Source: Acidocella sp. (GTDB lineage: Bacteria; Pseudomonadota; Alphaproteobacteria; Acetobacterales; Acetobacteraceae). From it: 46,097 bases of DNA. How positions within the stretch are numbered: position 1 is the first letter of the stretch; the number at the start of each line of letters is the position of its first letter. Where the stretch lies: positions 1 to 46,097 of the forward strand of contig NZ_JAQTZC010000009.1 in assembly GCF_028687955.1 (NCBI RefSeq), in the 5' to 3' direction. The translations under genes were made by a program, and so were the position numbers. Shown here in pieces: positions 8,996 to 17,642 of this stretch. Below the pieces are notes generated by a model, which did not search any database, was not told where the DNA came from, and saw nothing but the letters and a program-made list of their open reading frames with translations.

Positions 8996-9013
8996 CCCCG
9001 CCTCAAGCCAAAC

Positions 9014-12000
9014 CTATCGCCCCCGGCCAGGTCGCCGCGCCTGGCTCTGGGTTTGTGTCTGCTCGGGCGTTTTTGAGGCGCGTTCGGCCACGTCCTGCCA
9101 ATAATCCCGCTCGGTGTGCCGCTCGGCCCGCTTCGCGCGGGCGATGGCGGCCAGCCGTTCGGCGAGTGCCGCGCCGGCGCGGGCGAGCTGGGCGACGGAT
9201 TCACCATGACGCCGTAGGCGCTCGGCCAAGCCCGGCAACCGGCTCTCCAGGGCGCGGGTAATCCTGCGCCGGTCCAGGCGCTCCGGCAGGCTGGTGGTCG
9301 GCTCCTGGGCCGCTGTGCGAGCCTCCATGGGCTGTAGGGACGCTTGCACGGCGCGGATCGTACCCCGCCGCACATTGGCCGCCCGTTCAAGCATGGAAAC
9401 GGCGCTTTCCTTCTCGTCCTGGCGCGAGAAATTCCGGGTGACGTTCGCCAGCACATCGCCGGGCGTGATCTCCCGCCGATCGCCGAGTGGCCGCCGGCCG
9501 GCAACTTCCGCGCGCTCGGCGCCGTCCGATGTCACGATGAAGCTCTGCTCGCGGTGCCGGCTGCCAGAGGTGTAAGCGCCAAAGGCTGTGACCAGGCGGC
9601 TCCCGCTCGGCATGGCATGGATATGCTCGGTGACGGTTGACCCCTGGGCCGTATGCGTGGTCAGGGCCTCGCCGTAGGCAAGGCGGAACCGGCCGGCATC
9701 ATCCTGAAGCCGATCCCAAGGCACAAAGCCCTCTTTGCCATTGTGATTTCGCAGCACCAGGCCGTCACCCTGAATCTTCACCACGTCCAAGACGGACCCG
9801 TTTCGGCCGATGTTCCCATGCGTGCCGTTTGTGAAAGCCGCGTTCACCTTATCGAACAGCCGCACCCGGTCGCCTTCGGCCAGCGCCAAGCTGTAGCTCC
9901 GCGTCCCCTGGCCGTCACTGGCGGCCAGGGTGGTCTTATCCTCGCCGATCTCGCCGGCGTCTCGCCGCCGCCCCCGGATGGCAATGCTGATGTCATGCGC
10001 TTCGGCGTTCGTCGGTGCGCTGACTGTCACCGTGAAGCCCGGACGGTCGCGGTTGGCCTCCCGGCGCTCCTGCCAAAGTTCGGCCACCCGGTCGATTGCC
10101 TCGCGGTAGCCGCCCGGCGCGGCCTGAAACGTGCCGTTGATGGCCTTTCGGTCCATCGCTTCCTTCGTCTGGCCGTTGCGGAACATCAGGGTTGTTTCCC
10201 GCTCGTCGGCATCCTTCTGGCGCACTGAGCTGCCCAGCTCCGGCACGGCCTCAGTGCCGAGGGCCTGCCGCAACAGCGCGATGACCGGCCCGGCCTCTAC
10301 GGATTGCATCTGTTTGGGGTCGCCCAGCATCATAAGCTGGAATCCGGTGCGCTTCTGCAGGGCGAGGATGTCATTGAGCTGGCGTGTGCCCAGCAAGCCA
10401 ACTTCGTCCACTACGACTACAGATTTCGCGTCCAGCGCGATCTTGCCGCGCTCAACGGCTTTGAGAAATGACGCCACGGCGCGCGTGCGGCCCTCGATGC
10501 CGGCTTCAGCCAGGTCGTCAGACTGCCGCCAAGCCAGGGCGATGCCGTGAACGGTTCGCCCATCGTCCTGCCACGCGCGCACAAGGGGTTTGAGCAGGGT
10601 GGTCTTGCCGGACCCGGCAACGCCGATCGCAAGCCCGATCCGTCCGCCAGTGCCCAATTTGTCGATGACGGCGCGTTGCGCCTGGCCGTGCTCGCTTGAG
10701 AATTCCAGCTCTGGAAACGCCCGGACGGCCGTTTCAATCTTCGCCGGCGTCAGCGCGGCACTGCGATCCCGGCCACCCGCGCGGGCCGTGGCAATCAGGG
10801 TCTTTTCCTCGCGTTCGTCTAAGCTGGTGGTAACGGCGGTACGCTCGCGGCCCTGGGTGCTGGAGACGGTGCCCCAGATCAGCGCGGCATCCTCGCCGCG
10901 GCGCTGAACGCCGCGTTCGCGGAAGGCCCGCGTCACCTTGCTTACATCATCGGCCGACTCAATGCCGGCAAGGATCAGCCCCTTTGCTGCGGCTACGCGG
11001 GCATCGGCCCCGTCGATGACCGCCCGCCGGTCAAACTGCTTGTCGAGCAAGGGCATGGCAGCCCGGTAGGCACGGTCAAGCCGTTCCTCGTGGGACAGCT
11101 CCCGGTTGCGCTCGTCTGGCCGCAGGACGCTGCGATGCCGGTAGCCGATGGCCTCCGCCATCTTCAGCCAGAACGCCAGGTCGCTTACGTCATCGGACTT
11201 CGCCCCCCGTGGATCTTGTACGCCAGATTTAAGAAGGCGAATCTTATGCTCGGCATCCATGCCGTCCCAATCAAGGCCGAGGGATTGGGCATAGGCGCGG
11301 GCGGCTTCGGTGCCGCCCATGGTCCGCTTGCTGAAATAATCAACAACCCACTCCGGCACGGACCCCAGCCGCATCATTTCATTGCGTGAGTCCAAGCCGA
11401 TTTCGACACCATGGCGGCGGAGATTTTCAGCAAGGAACGCCTGATAAAGCGCGCCCCATTCATGCACGCGGCCGTCGAGCTGGGCGAGGTCGAGGCCGCC
11501 GACACGCCCGGTCGCGGTCTCCACCACGTTGAACACCGCGACATGGGTATGCACCTGCATGTCGCCGGGCACGCGCCCGCCCGTGCCAGCGAGGCTATGC
11601 AGTTCGGTGGCATCACGGCCATCCTCGTCCTTGGTGATGACCGCGACGGTCGGCCGGGCCGCGTAGTGGTCGAAGGAAACCCAGCCAATCGCGCCCGGCT
11701 CATGCCCATCTTTGCCGCCCTTGCCTTTCCGCGCCCGGCCAATCTCCTGCTCAATGGTGCCCATGACGCTCTCGATCGCGTCGGCGTGGGCCTGATGCAG
11801 AATGGCGCGCTCCGCGTTCGTCGGCGCGAAGGCCCAGGCGACGGACAGTGATTTCGGCGCGGAAAAGGTGAGGTCGATATAGCCGATACGCGATTTGGAG
11901 GTTTCCAGCGCGGCCATATAGGCCCGGTCAGAGACCTCCTTTCCATCAGCCAGGCGGCCGGACAGGATATGCTCGCGCTGCTCGGCCGACATTTCCTTGC

Positions 12001-12784
12001 CCGTAACGCCAAGCGCCTTTTCCAAGCGCCGCACCGCCCCCTTGGCGGCCTTCTCTGGCAGCGCCTCGCCGGCGGCCGTCTGGCCGGCCAGCATCCGTTC
12101 AAGCTGCGCCCGGTCGGGCTTCTGGTCCGCCTCAAGGCCGAAAATCTGCGTCAGCGGCAGGGTGGCGGCCTGTGTCTGCTTGCCTTCGATCTCTCGGCCA
12201 TCTGCGCGCTGCCCGTTCAACAGGAACGCAATCTCACTTTGGGTCAGCCCCCGATTTGGGTCGATGCCCAACCGCCGGGCAAGGGCAGGGTCCATGTTTC
12301 GCCGTGGCGTAGCGGCCGCGCTGCTATAGTCGCGCGCCGTCGTCGCGTCGGCGATGGCGGCTTCAAGCAGCTCGGGGAATGTGGGACTCGCCACTTTGTT
12401 TGTTTGTATTCCCAACCGTTCCAGGCTCGCGCTCCCGTCTTCGCGGGAAAGAAGCCCGGCGCCGATGAAGGCCGCGACGGCGCGAAGGTGCAGCTCGCCG
12501 GCGTCGAGCGCGGACCCGTCCGGGGCAAGGGCGCTTTCGCCCAGCCGGGCCGCTTCGGATTTCACCAGCTCATCAAGCGCAGCGCCACCCGGCAACTGAC
12601 CGTCCGGGGCAAGGCGGCTATAGCGGCTATATGCCGCTTCCGCCGGCGTCGGCGGTGTCACGCCTTGCTCATAATACTCCGCCATCACCGCCATCTCGGG
12701 CGGCAAGGTTTGCTGCAATAGGTGTTCCGCCATACTCCTGGCCGCCCGTGGTGCCCCTGCGGCCCCGGTGCGGTAGGTCAGCAT
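9014..12784 (-). CDS. traA: MOBF relaxase-helicase (TrwC/TraA type) with YWxxVA tail
   Basis: A 1256-residue bifunctional relaxase. The start at 12784 (MLTYRTGAAG) is chosen because the longer frame runs through the upstream gene. A tyrosine pair at 37-38 (AEYYEQG) is the likely nicking site. The conserved DLTFSAPKSLSVAWA segment is at about 304-318 and the metal-binding HUH-type motif VHTHVAVFN begins with H412 and H414. The RecD-like helicase has Walker A GVAGSGKTT at 721-729, VVVVDEVGLLG, and LMMLGDPKQ. The N-terminal 300 residues are longer than in TrwC, with repeats of the type 'LSGRLADGKE/LLNGQRADGRE'. The end is DYWQDVA followed by ARRPGRGR, shared with three other proteins here. Confidence 0.95.
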   Translation of the reverse strand: MLTYRTGAAGAPRAARSMAEHLLQQTLPPEMAVMAEYYEQGVTPPTPAEAAYSRYSRLAPDGQLPGGAALDELVKSEAARLGESALAPDGSALDAGELHLRAVAAFIGAGLLSREDGSASLERLGIQTNKVASPTFPELLEAAIADATTARDYSSAAATPRRNMDPALARRLGIDPNRGLTQSEIAFLLNGQRADGREIEGKQTQAATLPLTQIFGLEADQKPDRAQLERMLAGQTAAGEALPEKAAKGAVRRLEKALGVTGKEMSAEQREHILSGRLADGKEVSDRAYMAALETSKSRIGYIDLTFSAPKSLSVAWAFAPTNAERAILHQAHADAIESVMGTIEQEIGRARKGKGGKDGHEPGAIGWVSFDHYAARPTVAVITKDEDGRDATELHSLAGTGGRVPGDMQVHTHVAVFNVVETATGRVGGLDLAQLDGRVHEWGALYQAFLAENLRRHGVEIGLDSRNEMMRLGSVPEWVVDYFSKRTMGGTEAARAYAQSLGLDWDGMDAEHKIRLLKSGVQDPRGAKSDDVSDLAFWLKMAEAIGYRHRSVLRPDERNRELSHEERLDRAYRAAMPLLDKQFDRRAVIDGADARVAAAKGLILAGIESADDVSKVTRAFRERGVQRRGEDAALIWGTVSSTQGRERTAVTTSLDEREEKTLIATARAGGRDRSAALTPAKIETAVRAFPELEFSSEHGQAQRAVIDKLGTGGRIGLAIGVAGSGKTTLLKPLVRAWQDDGRTVHGIALAWRQSDDLAEAGIEGRTRAVASFLKAVERGKIALDAKSVVVVDEVGLLGTRQLNDILALQKRTGFQLMMLGDPKQMQSVEAGPVIALLRQALGTEAVPELGSSVRQKDADERETTLMFRNGQTKEAMDRKAINGTFQAAPGGYREAIDRVAELWQERREANRDRPGFTVTVSAPTNAEAHDISIAIRGRRRDAGEIGEDKTTLAASDGQGTRSYSLALAEGDRVRLFDKVNAAFTNGTHGNIGRNGSVLDVVKIQGDGLVLRNHNGKEGFVPWDRLQDDAGRFRLAYGEALTTHTAQGSTVTEHIHAMPSGSRLVTAFGAYTSGSRHREQSFIVTSDGAERAEVAGRRPLGDRREITPGDVLANVTRNFSRQDEKESAVSMLERAANVRRGTIRAVQASLQPMEARTAAQEPTTSLPERLDRRRITRALESRLPGLAERLRRHGESVAQLARAGAALAERLAAIARAKRAERHTERDYWQDVAERASKTPEQTQTQSQARRPGRGR

Positions 12785-12785
12785 G

Positions 12786-13115
12786 TCAGGACTCTTCGCC
12801 CGCTGTGCGGGCCTCCGGCGGCGCGCTGCCATCCATGGCGGCGCTGATGGCGTCGGGCAGGTCACTGACCTCCGAGCGCAGCGCCTCGATGCCGGCACCC
12901 ATTTGCACCACGGCGCCGGTCAGCTCGTCCAGGCTTTGAATGATGGGTGAGGGGCCGGGATCGTCCTTCACGGCCGCGGCGATCTCGCGCAGCAAGTTCG
13001 TCTGCTGTTGCAGGGTGTCGAGCATGAGGCCGAGGGCCTGGTTCATCGCCGTCTGCCCGGATTCAAGCGCAGCGAGGCGGGCTGTGGTATGATCGGCTGG
13101 CGATGAATCGGCCAT
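12786..13115 (-). CDS. relaxase accessory protein (putative)
   Basis: A 109-residue protein read from the ATG at 13115. Its stop lies one base before the relaxase start, so the two are co-translated. It is acidic and helical, with heptad-like stretches (LMLDTLQQQTNLLREIAAAV) suggesting a coiled coil. It is not recognised by family. Position next to the candidate oriT and before the relaxase resembles TraJ/MobC-type accessory genes, but no DNA-binding fold is evident. Confidence 0.7.
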   Translation of the reverse strand: MADSSPADHTTARLAALESGQTAMNQALGLMLDTLQQQTNLLREIAAAVKDDPGPSPIIQSLDELTGAVVQMGAGIEALRSEVSDLPDAISAAMDGSAPPEARTAGEES

Positions 13116-13383
13116 GGGGTCTCCGGGGTCGGGCGCTGTCCTCAACTGCTCGCTGCGGGCACCGTAGCGGGAACAGCGGGGCACCGCAACAAAGCACCCT
13201 TGGGTGCCTTGGTCTGCTACAGATGACCCCTTTTCAAAACCGCGAAGACGGTGGGGTCTGACCCAGGAAATGAGCGGCGAAAAGAGCCGCGAAAAGCGCC
13301 CCTATAAGAGCGGCGAAATGGGACGCGAAATGAGCGGCGATTTCTTGACCAAAAGCCCGCTCTGAGGCAACCTGCATCTGCCC
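13116..13383. other. oriT: candidate origin of transfer (oriT) region
   Basis: A 268-bp intergenic region between the divergent relaxase operon and traK/L/M-like genes. In IncP plasmids oriT lies between traJ and traK in the same arrangement. It contains an inverted repeat GCACCC-tt-GGGTGC at 13194-13207 and, about 65 bp further, six 12-bp tandem units (13272-13343). An inverted repeat next to direct repeats is typical for oriT. The nick site cannot be read from sequence alone. Divergent promoters must also lie here. Confidence 0.55.
13272..13343 (+). repeat. six 12-bp tandem units near the candidate oriT
   Basis: Six units of exactly 12 bp start at 13272, 13284, 13296, 13308, 13320 and 13332. 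Units 1, 2, 4, 5 and 6 fit the consensus GAGCGGCGAAAW (W is A or T) with up to three changes. Unit 3 (gcgcccctataa) keeps the phase but has diverged. With about 10.5 bp per turn, this spacing suits a protein array on one DNA face. Likely ligands are the TraK-like protein or the relaxase accessory protein. An iteron array for replication is the alternative. Confidence 0.75.
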
Positions 13384-13881
13384 ATGCCGATCAAACGTCA
13401 GCCATCTGAAGCCGAACTTGACGCCTTGGCAGAACGCTTCCGCGCGCTCTGGCGCGACGGGAACGTGATGCGGCCATGGCTACGGAGACACCATGCGATG
13501 TTCCGCGAGCTGGTGAACGATGACTGGTCATGGGCGGCGGTCGCGGATGCCCTGACTCGCGCGGGCATCACCTGGCGCACGGGTCGCGGCTGGTCGGCTG
13601 AGGGCCTTCGCCGTGAGATAGTCCGCGCGAGCATCCCGCTCAAAAGCCGGGGCAGGGAGGGCAAAGCCCCCTCCCCGGCTGCTCAAGTTTCAGCGCCAGG
13701 AGAAGCCACCACGCCGCAGGTAGCGGCGGGCAGCCCGGCGCCAGCTTCTTTCCCGCCGCCAAGTGCGGCTCCCGTTCCCAGGTTCAAACCGGCTTCATTG
13801 AAGCCCTATGAACCCCCACGCCCCCTAACATCAGCCGAGGAACAGGAGAGAGAGGCAGTGCATAAAAAAATCTACGGATGA
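13384..13881 (+). CDS. TraK-like oriT-region DNA-binding protein (putative)
   Basis: A 165-residue protein. The N-terminal 90 residues are helical and basic (a possible HTH in WAAVADALTRAGITW and GWSAEGLRREIVRA), and the C-terminal half is Pro/Ala-rich and probably disordered. It is the first gene of a three-gene set followed by a TraL-like ATPase and a TraM-like protein, in the order of IncP traK-traL-traM. In IncP, TraK binds and wraps oriT; the 12-bp repeats 40 bp upstream are a natural target. It overlaps the next gene by 4 bp. The role is inferred from context. Confidence 0.65.
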   Translation: MPIKRQPSEAELDALAERFRALWRDGNVMRPWLRRHHAMFRELVNDDWSWAAVADALTRAGITWRTGRGWSAEGLRREIVRASIPLKSRGREGKAPSPAAQVSAPGEATTPQVAAGSPAPASFPPPSAAPVPRFKPASLKPYEPPRPLTSAEEQEREAVHKKIYG

Positions 13882-14774
13882 AAGGAAAACCGATGGCCGA
13901 CAACACGCCGCAACCCTCCACCCCGAAAGCGGAGAAGCCGAAGCCCGCAACCTTCAAGCCTGGCGCCACGTCCTACGCGGGTAAGGATGTCGATTTTGGC
14001 GGGCTGGCACCCCAGACCGAACCCGAACCCGCGATTACCAAGGGCGTCGATCTCGCGGGTAAAACCAAGATCGTCTTCGCGGCCGGTCGCGGGAAAACCG
14101 GGAAAACCACCCTCCTGCGCTGGATCGCGGAAACCTCATTCCAGCGGGCCAGCACCCCAATTTTGGCCGACATTGACCCAAGCAACGCGAGTTTTTCCCG
14201 CTATTTCGAGGACGTAGCTCGCCCGGAAACCGACAATCCGGCCGGGGTCGCACGCTGGCTTCAACAGCTTATCGAGCACTGCGTCTCGGAACGCCAATCG
14301 GCCATTGTGGACCTGGGCGGCGGTGACACGACGCTGCGGACACTGGCAACAGAGATGCCCGGCCTGGCCGCCGCCATGGAAGCGGCCGGGGTAGCGCCGG
14401 TCATGCTCTACCTGCTCGGCACGCAAGCCGAGGATCTGACCCCCGCCCTCACCTTGAGCGCACGCGGCTTCGCGCCGAAGGCGCAAGCCCTCGTACTGAA
14501 CGAGGTTGCCATTGACGCGGGCACCACGCGCACGGACGCCTTTGGCCGCCTGACCGGGCTGCCGGGCTTCATCGAGCTGGCGAAAACGAGTGTCCCCGTC
14601 TGGATGCCCCGGTTATTCGCGGCGGAAGCCATCGAAGCCCGGCAATGCCGGTTTTTCGATGCGCGCGACGGCAGGGTGACACCGCCACTCGGCATGTTTG
14701 ACGGGGCACGGCTTCGCGCCTGGTTGGATGCCATGGACCGGCGCTGCGCGGGTATCAGCTCATGGATACCGTAA
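13878..14774 (+). CDS. traL: TraL/ParA-like P-loop ATPase
   Basis: A 298-residue ATPase. A disordered Pro/Lys-rich N-terminus of about 55 residues precedes a deviant Walker A GRGKTGKTT (residues 70-78), followed by LADIDPSNASFSRYF and IVDLGGGDTTL. This fits the ParA/VirC1/TraL group that helps place the relaxosome at the secretion channel. Alternative start MADNTPQP (about residue 6) has the ribosome site gaaaggaaaac. It overlaps the next gene by 13 bp. Confidence 0.8.
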   Translation: MKGKPMADNTPQPSTPKAEKPKPATFKPGATSYAGKDVDFGGLAPQTEPEPAITKGVDLAGKTKIVFAAGRGKTGKTTLLRWIAETSFQRASTPILADIDPSNASFSRYFEDVARPETDNPAGVARWLQQLIEHCVSERQSAIVDLGGGDTTLRTLATEMPGLAAAMEAAGVAPVMLYLLGTQAEDLTPALTLSARGFAPKAQALVLNEVAIDAGTTRTDAFGRLTGLPGFIELAKTSVPVWMPRLFAAEAIEARQCRFFDARDGRVTPPLGMFDGARLRAWLDAMDRRCAGISSWIP

Positions 14775-15415
14775 CGGCCACGGGTCGCCGGGGGGAGTTA
14801 CGGGCGAAACTGGAAGCGGCGATCGGTGCAATGCACCGCGCCGCCTCCGCGTCCGTACTGAAAGGTGATCCGCTCGCAGAACAGCTCCACGCCCTGGCGG
14901 AATCCATCGGGGCACTTGGCGAGATTTACGAGTCCAGCGCAGACACTCAGCTCGAAATTGCCGAAAAGCTCCGCACCCAGGCCGATACGGTGGCGAATGA
15001 CGCAATCGAGCGTGTTCACGCCTCCGGGGTCGGCATCATCGACCAGCTCGCCCCCCGCCTCGCGGTCATGGTCGAAAAGAGCACCCGCACCCGCCTGCAA
15101 ACCGCCCGGCTGCGCGTCATTCTTGGCGGCGCGGCCGGTCTCGTGATCGGTCTTGCCCTCATCGCCGGCGTCTCCTACGCGGCCGGCTTTGCCTCCGGCC
15201 GGTCACAGGGGGAAATCTCTGCACACACCATATCGGCGGCCATGGCCGCCGGACCTGGCGCCGCCTCTGCCTGGGCAACTCTCATGGCGGACAATGACCC
15301 GGTGCAAGCCCTCACCGCCTGCAAGAAATCGGTCGCCGCCGATGCTCAAGGCCGCCGGTACTGCTCAATGCCGGTGTGGCTTGATCCGGCGACAAAAGCC
15401 GTTCCCGGACAATGA
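14762..15415 (+). CDS. TraM-like membrane protein of the relaxosome operon
   Basis: A 217-residue protein with a helical, coiled-coil-like N-terminal region (about residues 10-115), one membrane helix at about residues 121-143 (VILGGAAGLVIGLALIAGVSYAAGF is split by Gly residues) and a short C-terminal domain with two cysteines (ACKKS, RRYCSMP). Third gene of the traK-traL-traM-like set. It could tether the ATPase and oriT complex to the membrane. The name TraM-like rests on order and topology only. Confidence 0.65.
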   Translation: MDTVTATGRRGELRAKLEAAIGAMHRAASASVLKGDPLAEQLHALAESIGALGEIYESSADTQLEIAEKLRTQADTVANDAIERVHASGVGIIDQLAPRLAVMVEKSTRTRLQTARLRVILGGAAGLVIGLALIAGVSYAAGFASGRSQGEISAHTISAAMAAGPGAASAWATLMADNDPVQALTACKKSVAADAQGRRYCSMPVWLDPATKAVPGQ

Positions 15416-15716
15416 CCGGCACGGGTGGCTAAAAGGCCGCCTTCTTTCCGAAAATTACCGTTCTGATATAACGCAGCCTGGGGCAGTACGCGCTGCCCTG
15501 GGGCGTAGAAACCCCTAACTTAGCGGTTGGTGCCCGCCGACAGGGCACCATCTTCCTTGACTCATGTGGGTCGGGGAGCCTGTGGCGTATGTCCAGGTTT
15601 CCCGCGAAACTAAAGGTCACAGGGACCGGCTAAGTTCGGTTTTTCTACCTCCCCGATCAGGGGTCAGGAATTGTCAGCGGGGGCGCACCGCAGACACAAC
15701 CTATACCGGACGTAGA
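15416..15716 (+). other. 301-bp intergenic region with three hairpins
   Basis: No convincing gene. Three strong hairpins follow the traM-like gene: GGGCAG/CTGCCC (15481-15498), GGGG/CCCC (15500-15515) and GGTGCCC/GGGCACC (15529-15549, loop 7). A weaker ACCG/CGGT hairpin with a T run lies at 15625-15644 and could end transcription. The rest should hold the hicB promoter. A folded leader RNA is possible. Confidence 0.5.
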
Positions 15717-16142
15717 ATGATTTTGCAGTATCCCGTGGACCTAACTGCCGAAGAGAGCGGGCAGATTGCCGTGCTTTTCGGCAGTTTGCCGGGCAAAACA
15801 TGGGGTCACGATGAATCTGACGCCCTGATCCGCGCCGCTGATGCGCTGATTATCGTCCTGGCCGGGTATGTCGATGCCGGAGAGCGCATCCCCCTGCCGT
15901 CTCCGGCCCGTGGCCGCCCGGTTATCTCCGTGGCTCCGCTGGAAGCCGCGAAAGTACGTTTGCACAATGCGATGCTCGATGCCGGGGTGTCGGATGCTGA
16001 CATGGCGCGCACGCTCGGGCTGCCGAAATCTGTAGTTCAACGCCTTCGGAATCCGATCTTTCCGGGCGAGCTTGCGGAGGTCGAGATGGCCTTTGCCGCT
16101 CTCCTGGCGGCGGACAAGTCGCAATCGGATGCTTCGGCCTAG
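15717..16142 (+). CDS. hicB: orphan HicB-type antitoxin / regulator
   Basis: A 141-residue protein starting at MILQYPVDL. It has the HicB layout: an N-terminal domain with YPVDL, a DESDALIRAADALIIVLAGYVDAGERIPLPSPA stretch matching the 'EAL..AADAL...' helix, then a C-terminal HTH (SDADMARTLGLPKSVVQRLRNP). No HicA toxin ORF was found upstream or downstream, so it is an orphan, perhaps kept as a repressor. The longer frame from 15564 has no support. Next gene overlaps its end. Confidence 0.8.
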   Translation: MILQYPVDLTAEESGQIAVLFGSLPGKTWGHDESDALIRAADALIIVLAGYVDAGERIPLPSPARGRPVISVAPLEAAKVRLHNAMLDAGVSDADMARTLGLPKSVVQRLRNPIFPGELAEVEMAFAALLAADKSQSDASA

Positions 16143-16680
16143 CCGTCCCCTTCGCCCGAGCTACTCCGCCGAACCGGCTTTGCCGCCGGTCAATGTCCGC
16201 GCGTCTTCCTTTTTTGTCGTGGCCGGTGCCTGCCGCTGCTGGCATTGCGGCCATGAAACCGATGTTTATGTGCTCGGTGTCGATCCGCCCTTTACCCGGC
16301 GCAATACCGTCGATCCCTGGCAGGACGGAACAAGGCCCGCAATCCTAGCCTACATCGAACGCTTAACCGATTCAGTCTTGAACCGCTTGCCACAGCTCGC
16401 ACCACGCTATTTCTGCGATAGCAGCAAATGGCATCAACGCCCGTATTGGTTGAATCATTGCCGCCACTGCGCTGCAAAGATCGGTGATTTTGAAATCATC
16501 GAAGCCGCCTGGGCGCCGCTGCACCCAAGCCGCAATCCGTCCGGTGCTTCGGAATTCACCCGTATCGACGAACCTTTTGAAGCCGCTGCCGTCGCGCATC
16601 TTTGCCAGGATAAGGGCTGGGATAACATGTTCGCCCGTCTCGGGCCGCAAGACACAAACAAACAGAGATCAGAGGCTTGA
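16129..16680 (+). CDS. putative zinc-binding protein of unknown function
   Basis: A 183-residue protein in the only long frame between hicB and the XRE gene. Two Cys pairs, CRCWHCGH near residue 35 and HCRHCAAKIG near residue 115, look like a split zinc ribbon. The middle contains LTDSVLNRLPQLAPRYFCDSSKWHQRPYW. The start is uncertain: ATG 16129 overlaps hicB by 14 bp, and the first 25 residues look non-native. Its stop overlaps the TTG start of the following regulator. Function unknown. Confidence 0.65.
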   Translation: MLRPSRPLRPSYSAEPALPPVNVRASSFFVVAGACRCWHCGHETDVYVLGVDPPFTRRNTVDPWQDGTRPAILAYIERLTDSVLNRLPQLAPRYFCDSSKWHQRPYWLNHCRHCAAKIGDFEIIEAAWAPLHPSRNPSGASEFTRIDEPFEAAAVAHLCQDKGWDNMFARLGPQDTNKQRSEA

Positions 16681-17027
16681 GCGCAAAACTACGGCTCTCG
16701 GAAGATACCGTTGGCGACCGGATTAGAACCCGGCGCATCGCGGCAAATATGACCCAAGATGTGCTGGCGGCCCTACTCGGCGTTTCAAGATCGGCCATCG
16801 CGCAATGGGAATCAAACCGCACCGGCCAGGTCCGCGACCACATGGAGCGGTTGGCGAAGGTCTTGAAAACATCCGTGGGATACCTCATCGGCGGCGATGA
16901 GGGGTCAATCTCAGAAGATGAGCAACTGCTTATCCGGCTGTACCGGACCTGCGCGATTGAGGACAGGCGCGTGCTCTTGATAACGGCCCGCCGCTTTCGC
17001 AGAGATTCGACCCCTACCCCGAAATAG
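16677..17027 (+). CDS. XRE-family HTH transcriptional regulator
   Basis: A 116-residue Cro/CI-type repressor: HTH_3 domain at about residues 12-68 (GDRIRTRRIAANMTQDVLAALLGVSRSAIAQWESNR is one continuous hit, split here as RRIAANMTQ and SRSAIAQWE), followed by a short helical tail. The start codon is TTG overlapping the stop of the previous gene (TTGA), with aagag-like purines upstream. Probably controls nearby plasmid genes. The transcript ends in the perfect hairpin at 17027. Confidence 0.88.
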   Translation: MSAKLRLSEDTVGDRIRTRRIAANMTQDVLAALLGVSRSAIAQWESNRTGQVRDHMERLAKVLKTSVGYLIGGDEGSISEDEQLLIRLYRTCAIEDRRVLLITARRFRRDSTPTPK

Positions 17028-17053
17028 CGGCCCTCCCACGATGGGAGGGCCGC
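17027..17053. terminator. bidirectional hairpin terminator
   Basis: Perfect 12-bp inverted repeat GCGGCCCTCCCA-cga-TGGGAGGGCCGC exactly between the ends of the convergent XRE gene (+) and DUF2958 gene (-). There is no T run, so it may act as a pause site or rely on Rho. Confidence 0.65.
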
Positions 17054-17064
17054 CGGTGTCTGGA

Positions 17065-17439
17065 TCACGCGACGATGTATCCGGCCCGTTGTGCCGCCGT
17101 GGCATAGGCGGAGAGGGCCTTATCCGCCTGGAAAAACTGGTCCCGCTCCACGGTCAGGCCCAGCGCGGTTTTGACGCTGGTGATCTCGCCAAGGCTGACA
17201 TAGCCGAGTTCGGGGCATCCCATGCCAAGGTCGCCCAAGCCAAAGGCCAGGTCGTCATCCTCCGGGTCCAGCTCGGTCAGCAACCACGTCATGTCGCTGC
17301 CGGGCAGGAACAGCTTGACCACAGGGAACGGGTCGATTTCGTGGCCCTCGCGGCTACGCCTGCCATTTTCGATCAGCGCCGCGCGCTGTTCCGGGGTGAA
17401 AAGCCGCATCGCGGCCGTAGGTTCGCGGTCCTCGCTCAT
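17065..17439 (-). CDS. DUF2958 family protein
   Basis: A 124-residue protein, start at MSEDREPTAA. The family signatures are clear: FTPEQRAALIENGRRSR, DPFPVVKLFLPGSDMTWLLTELDPEDDD, LGMGCPELGYVSLGEI. DUF2958 genes are common on proteobacterial plasmids and integrative elements near antirestriction genes; function is unknown. It overlaps the gene upstream by 4 bp (ATGA). Confidence 0.9.
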   Translation of the reverse strand: MSEDREPTAAMRLFTPEQRAALIENGRRSREGHEIDPFPVVKLFLPGSDMTWLLTELDPEDDDLAFGLGDLGMGCPELGYVSLGEITSVKTALGLTVERDQFFQADKALSAYATAAQRAGYIVA

Positions 17440-17642
17440 GCCGCGATCTCCACCATATCGGGATTGTCGATCAGGACGGCCGCCCGGAGCGTGCCCGCCA
17501 TATCGGCATAATCCTGGCCCACCTTGGACCAATAGAGCCGGTCGATCCCTGGTGTTGCGTTCGCGGCGATGGCCCAGGCCGCATCCGCGTGGTGTGCAAG
17601 CCGGGCCGCCACCTTCAAAACTTCAATGGTACTGTCTCGCAT
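17436..17642 (-). CDS. small hypothetical protein with a repeated leader
   Basis: A 68-residue helical protein starting MRDSTIEVLKVAARLAHHAD, with an aggagag ribosome site. The longer frame through the leader is rejected because that stretch is conserved as non-coding DNA before an unrelated gene at 38896. Not recognised. Co-translated with DUF2958 (4-bp overlap). Confidence 0.7.
   Translation of the reverse strand: MRDSTIEVLKVAARLAHHADAAWAIAANATPGIDRLYWSKVGQDYADMAGTLRAAVLIDNPDMVEIAA

Noticed and set aside
13272..13343. CRISPR array
   Set aside because: Units are 12 bp and contiguous with no spacers; no cas genes are present.
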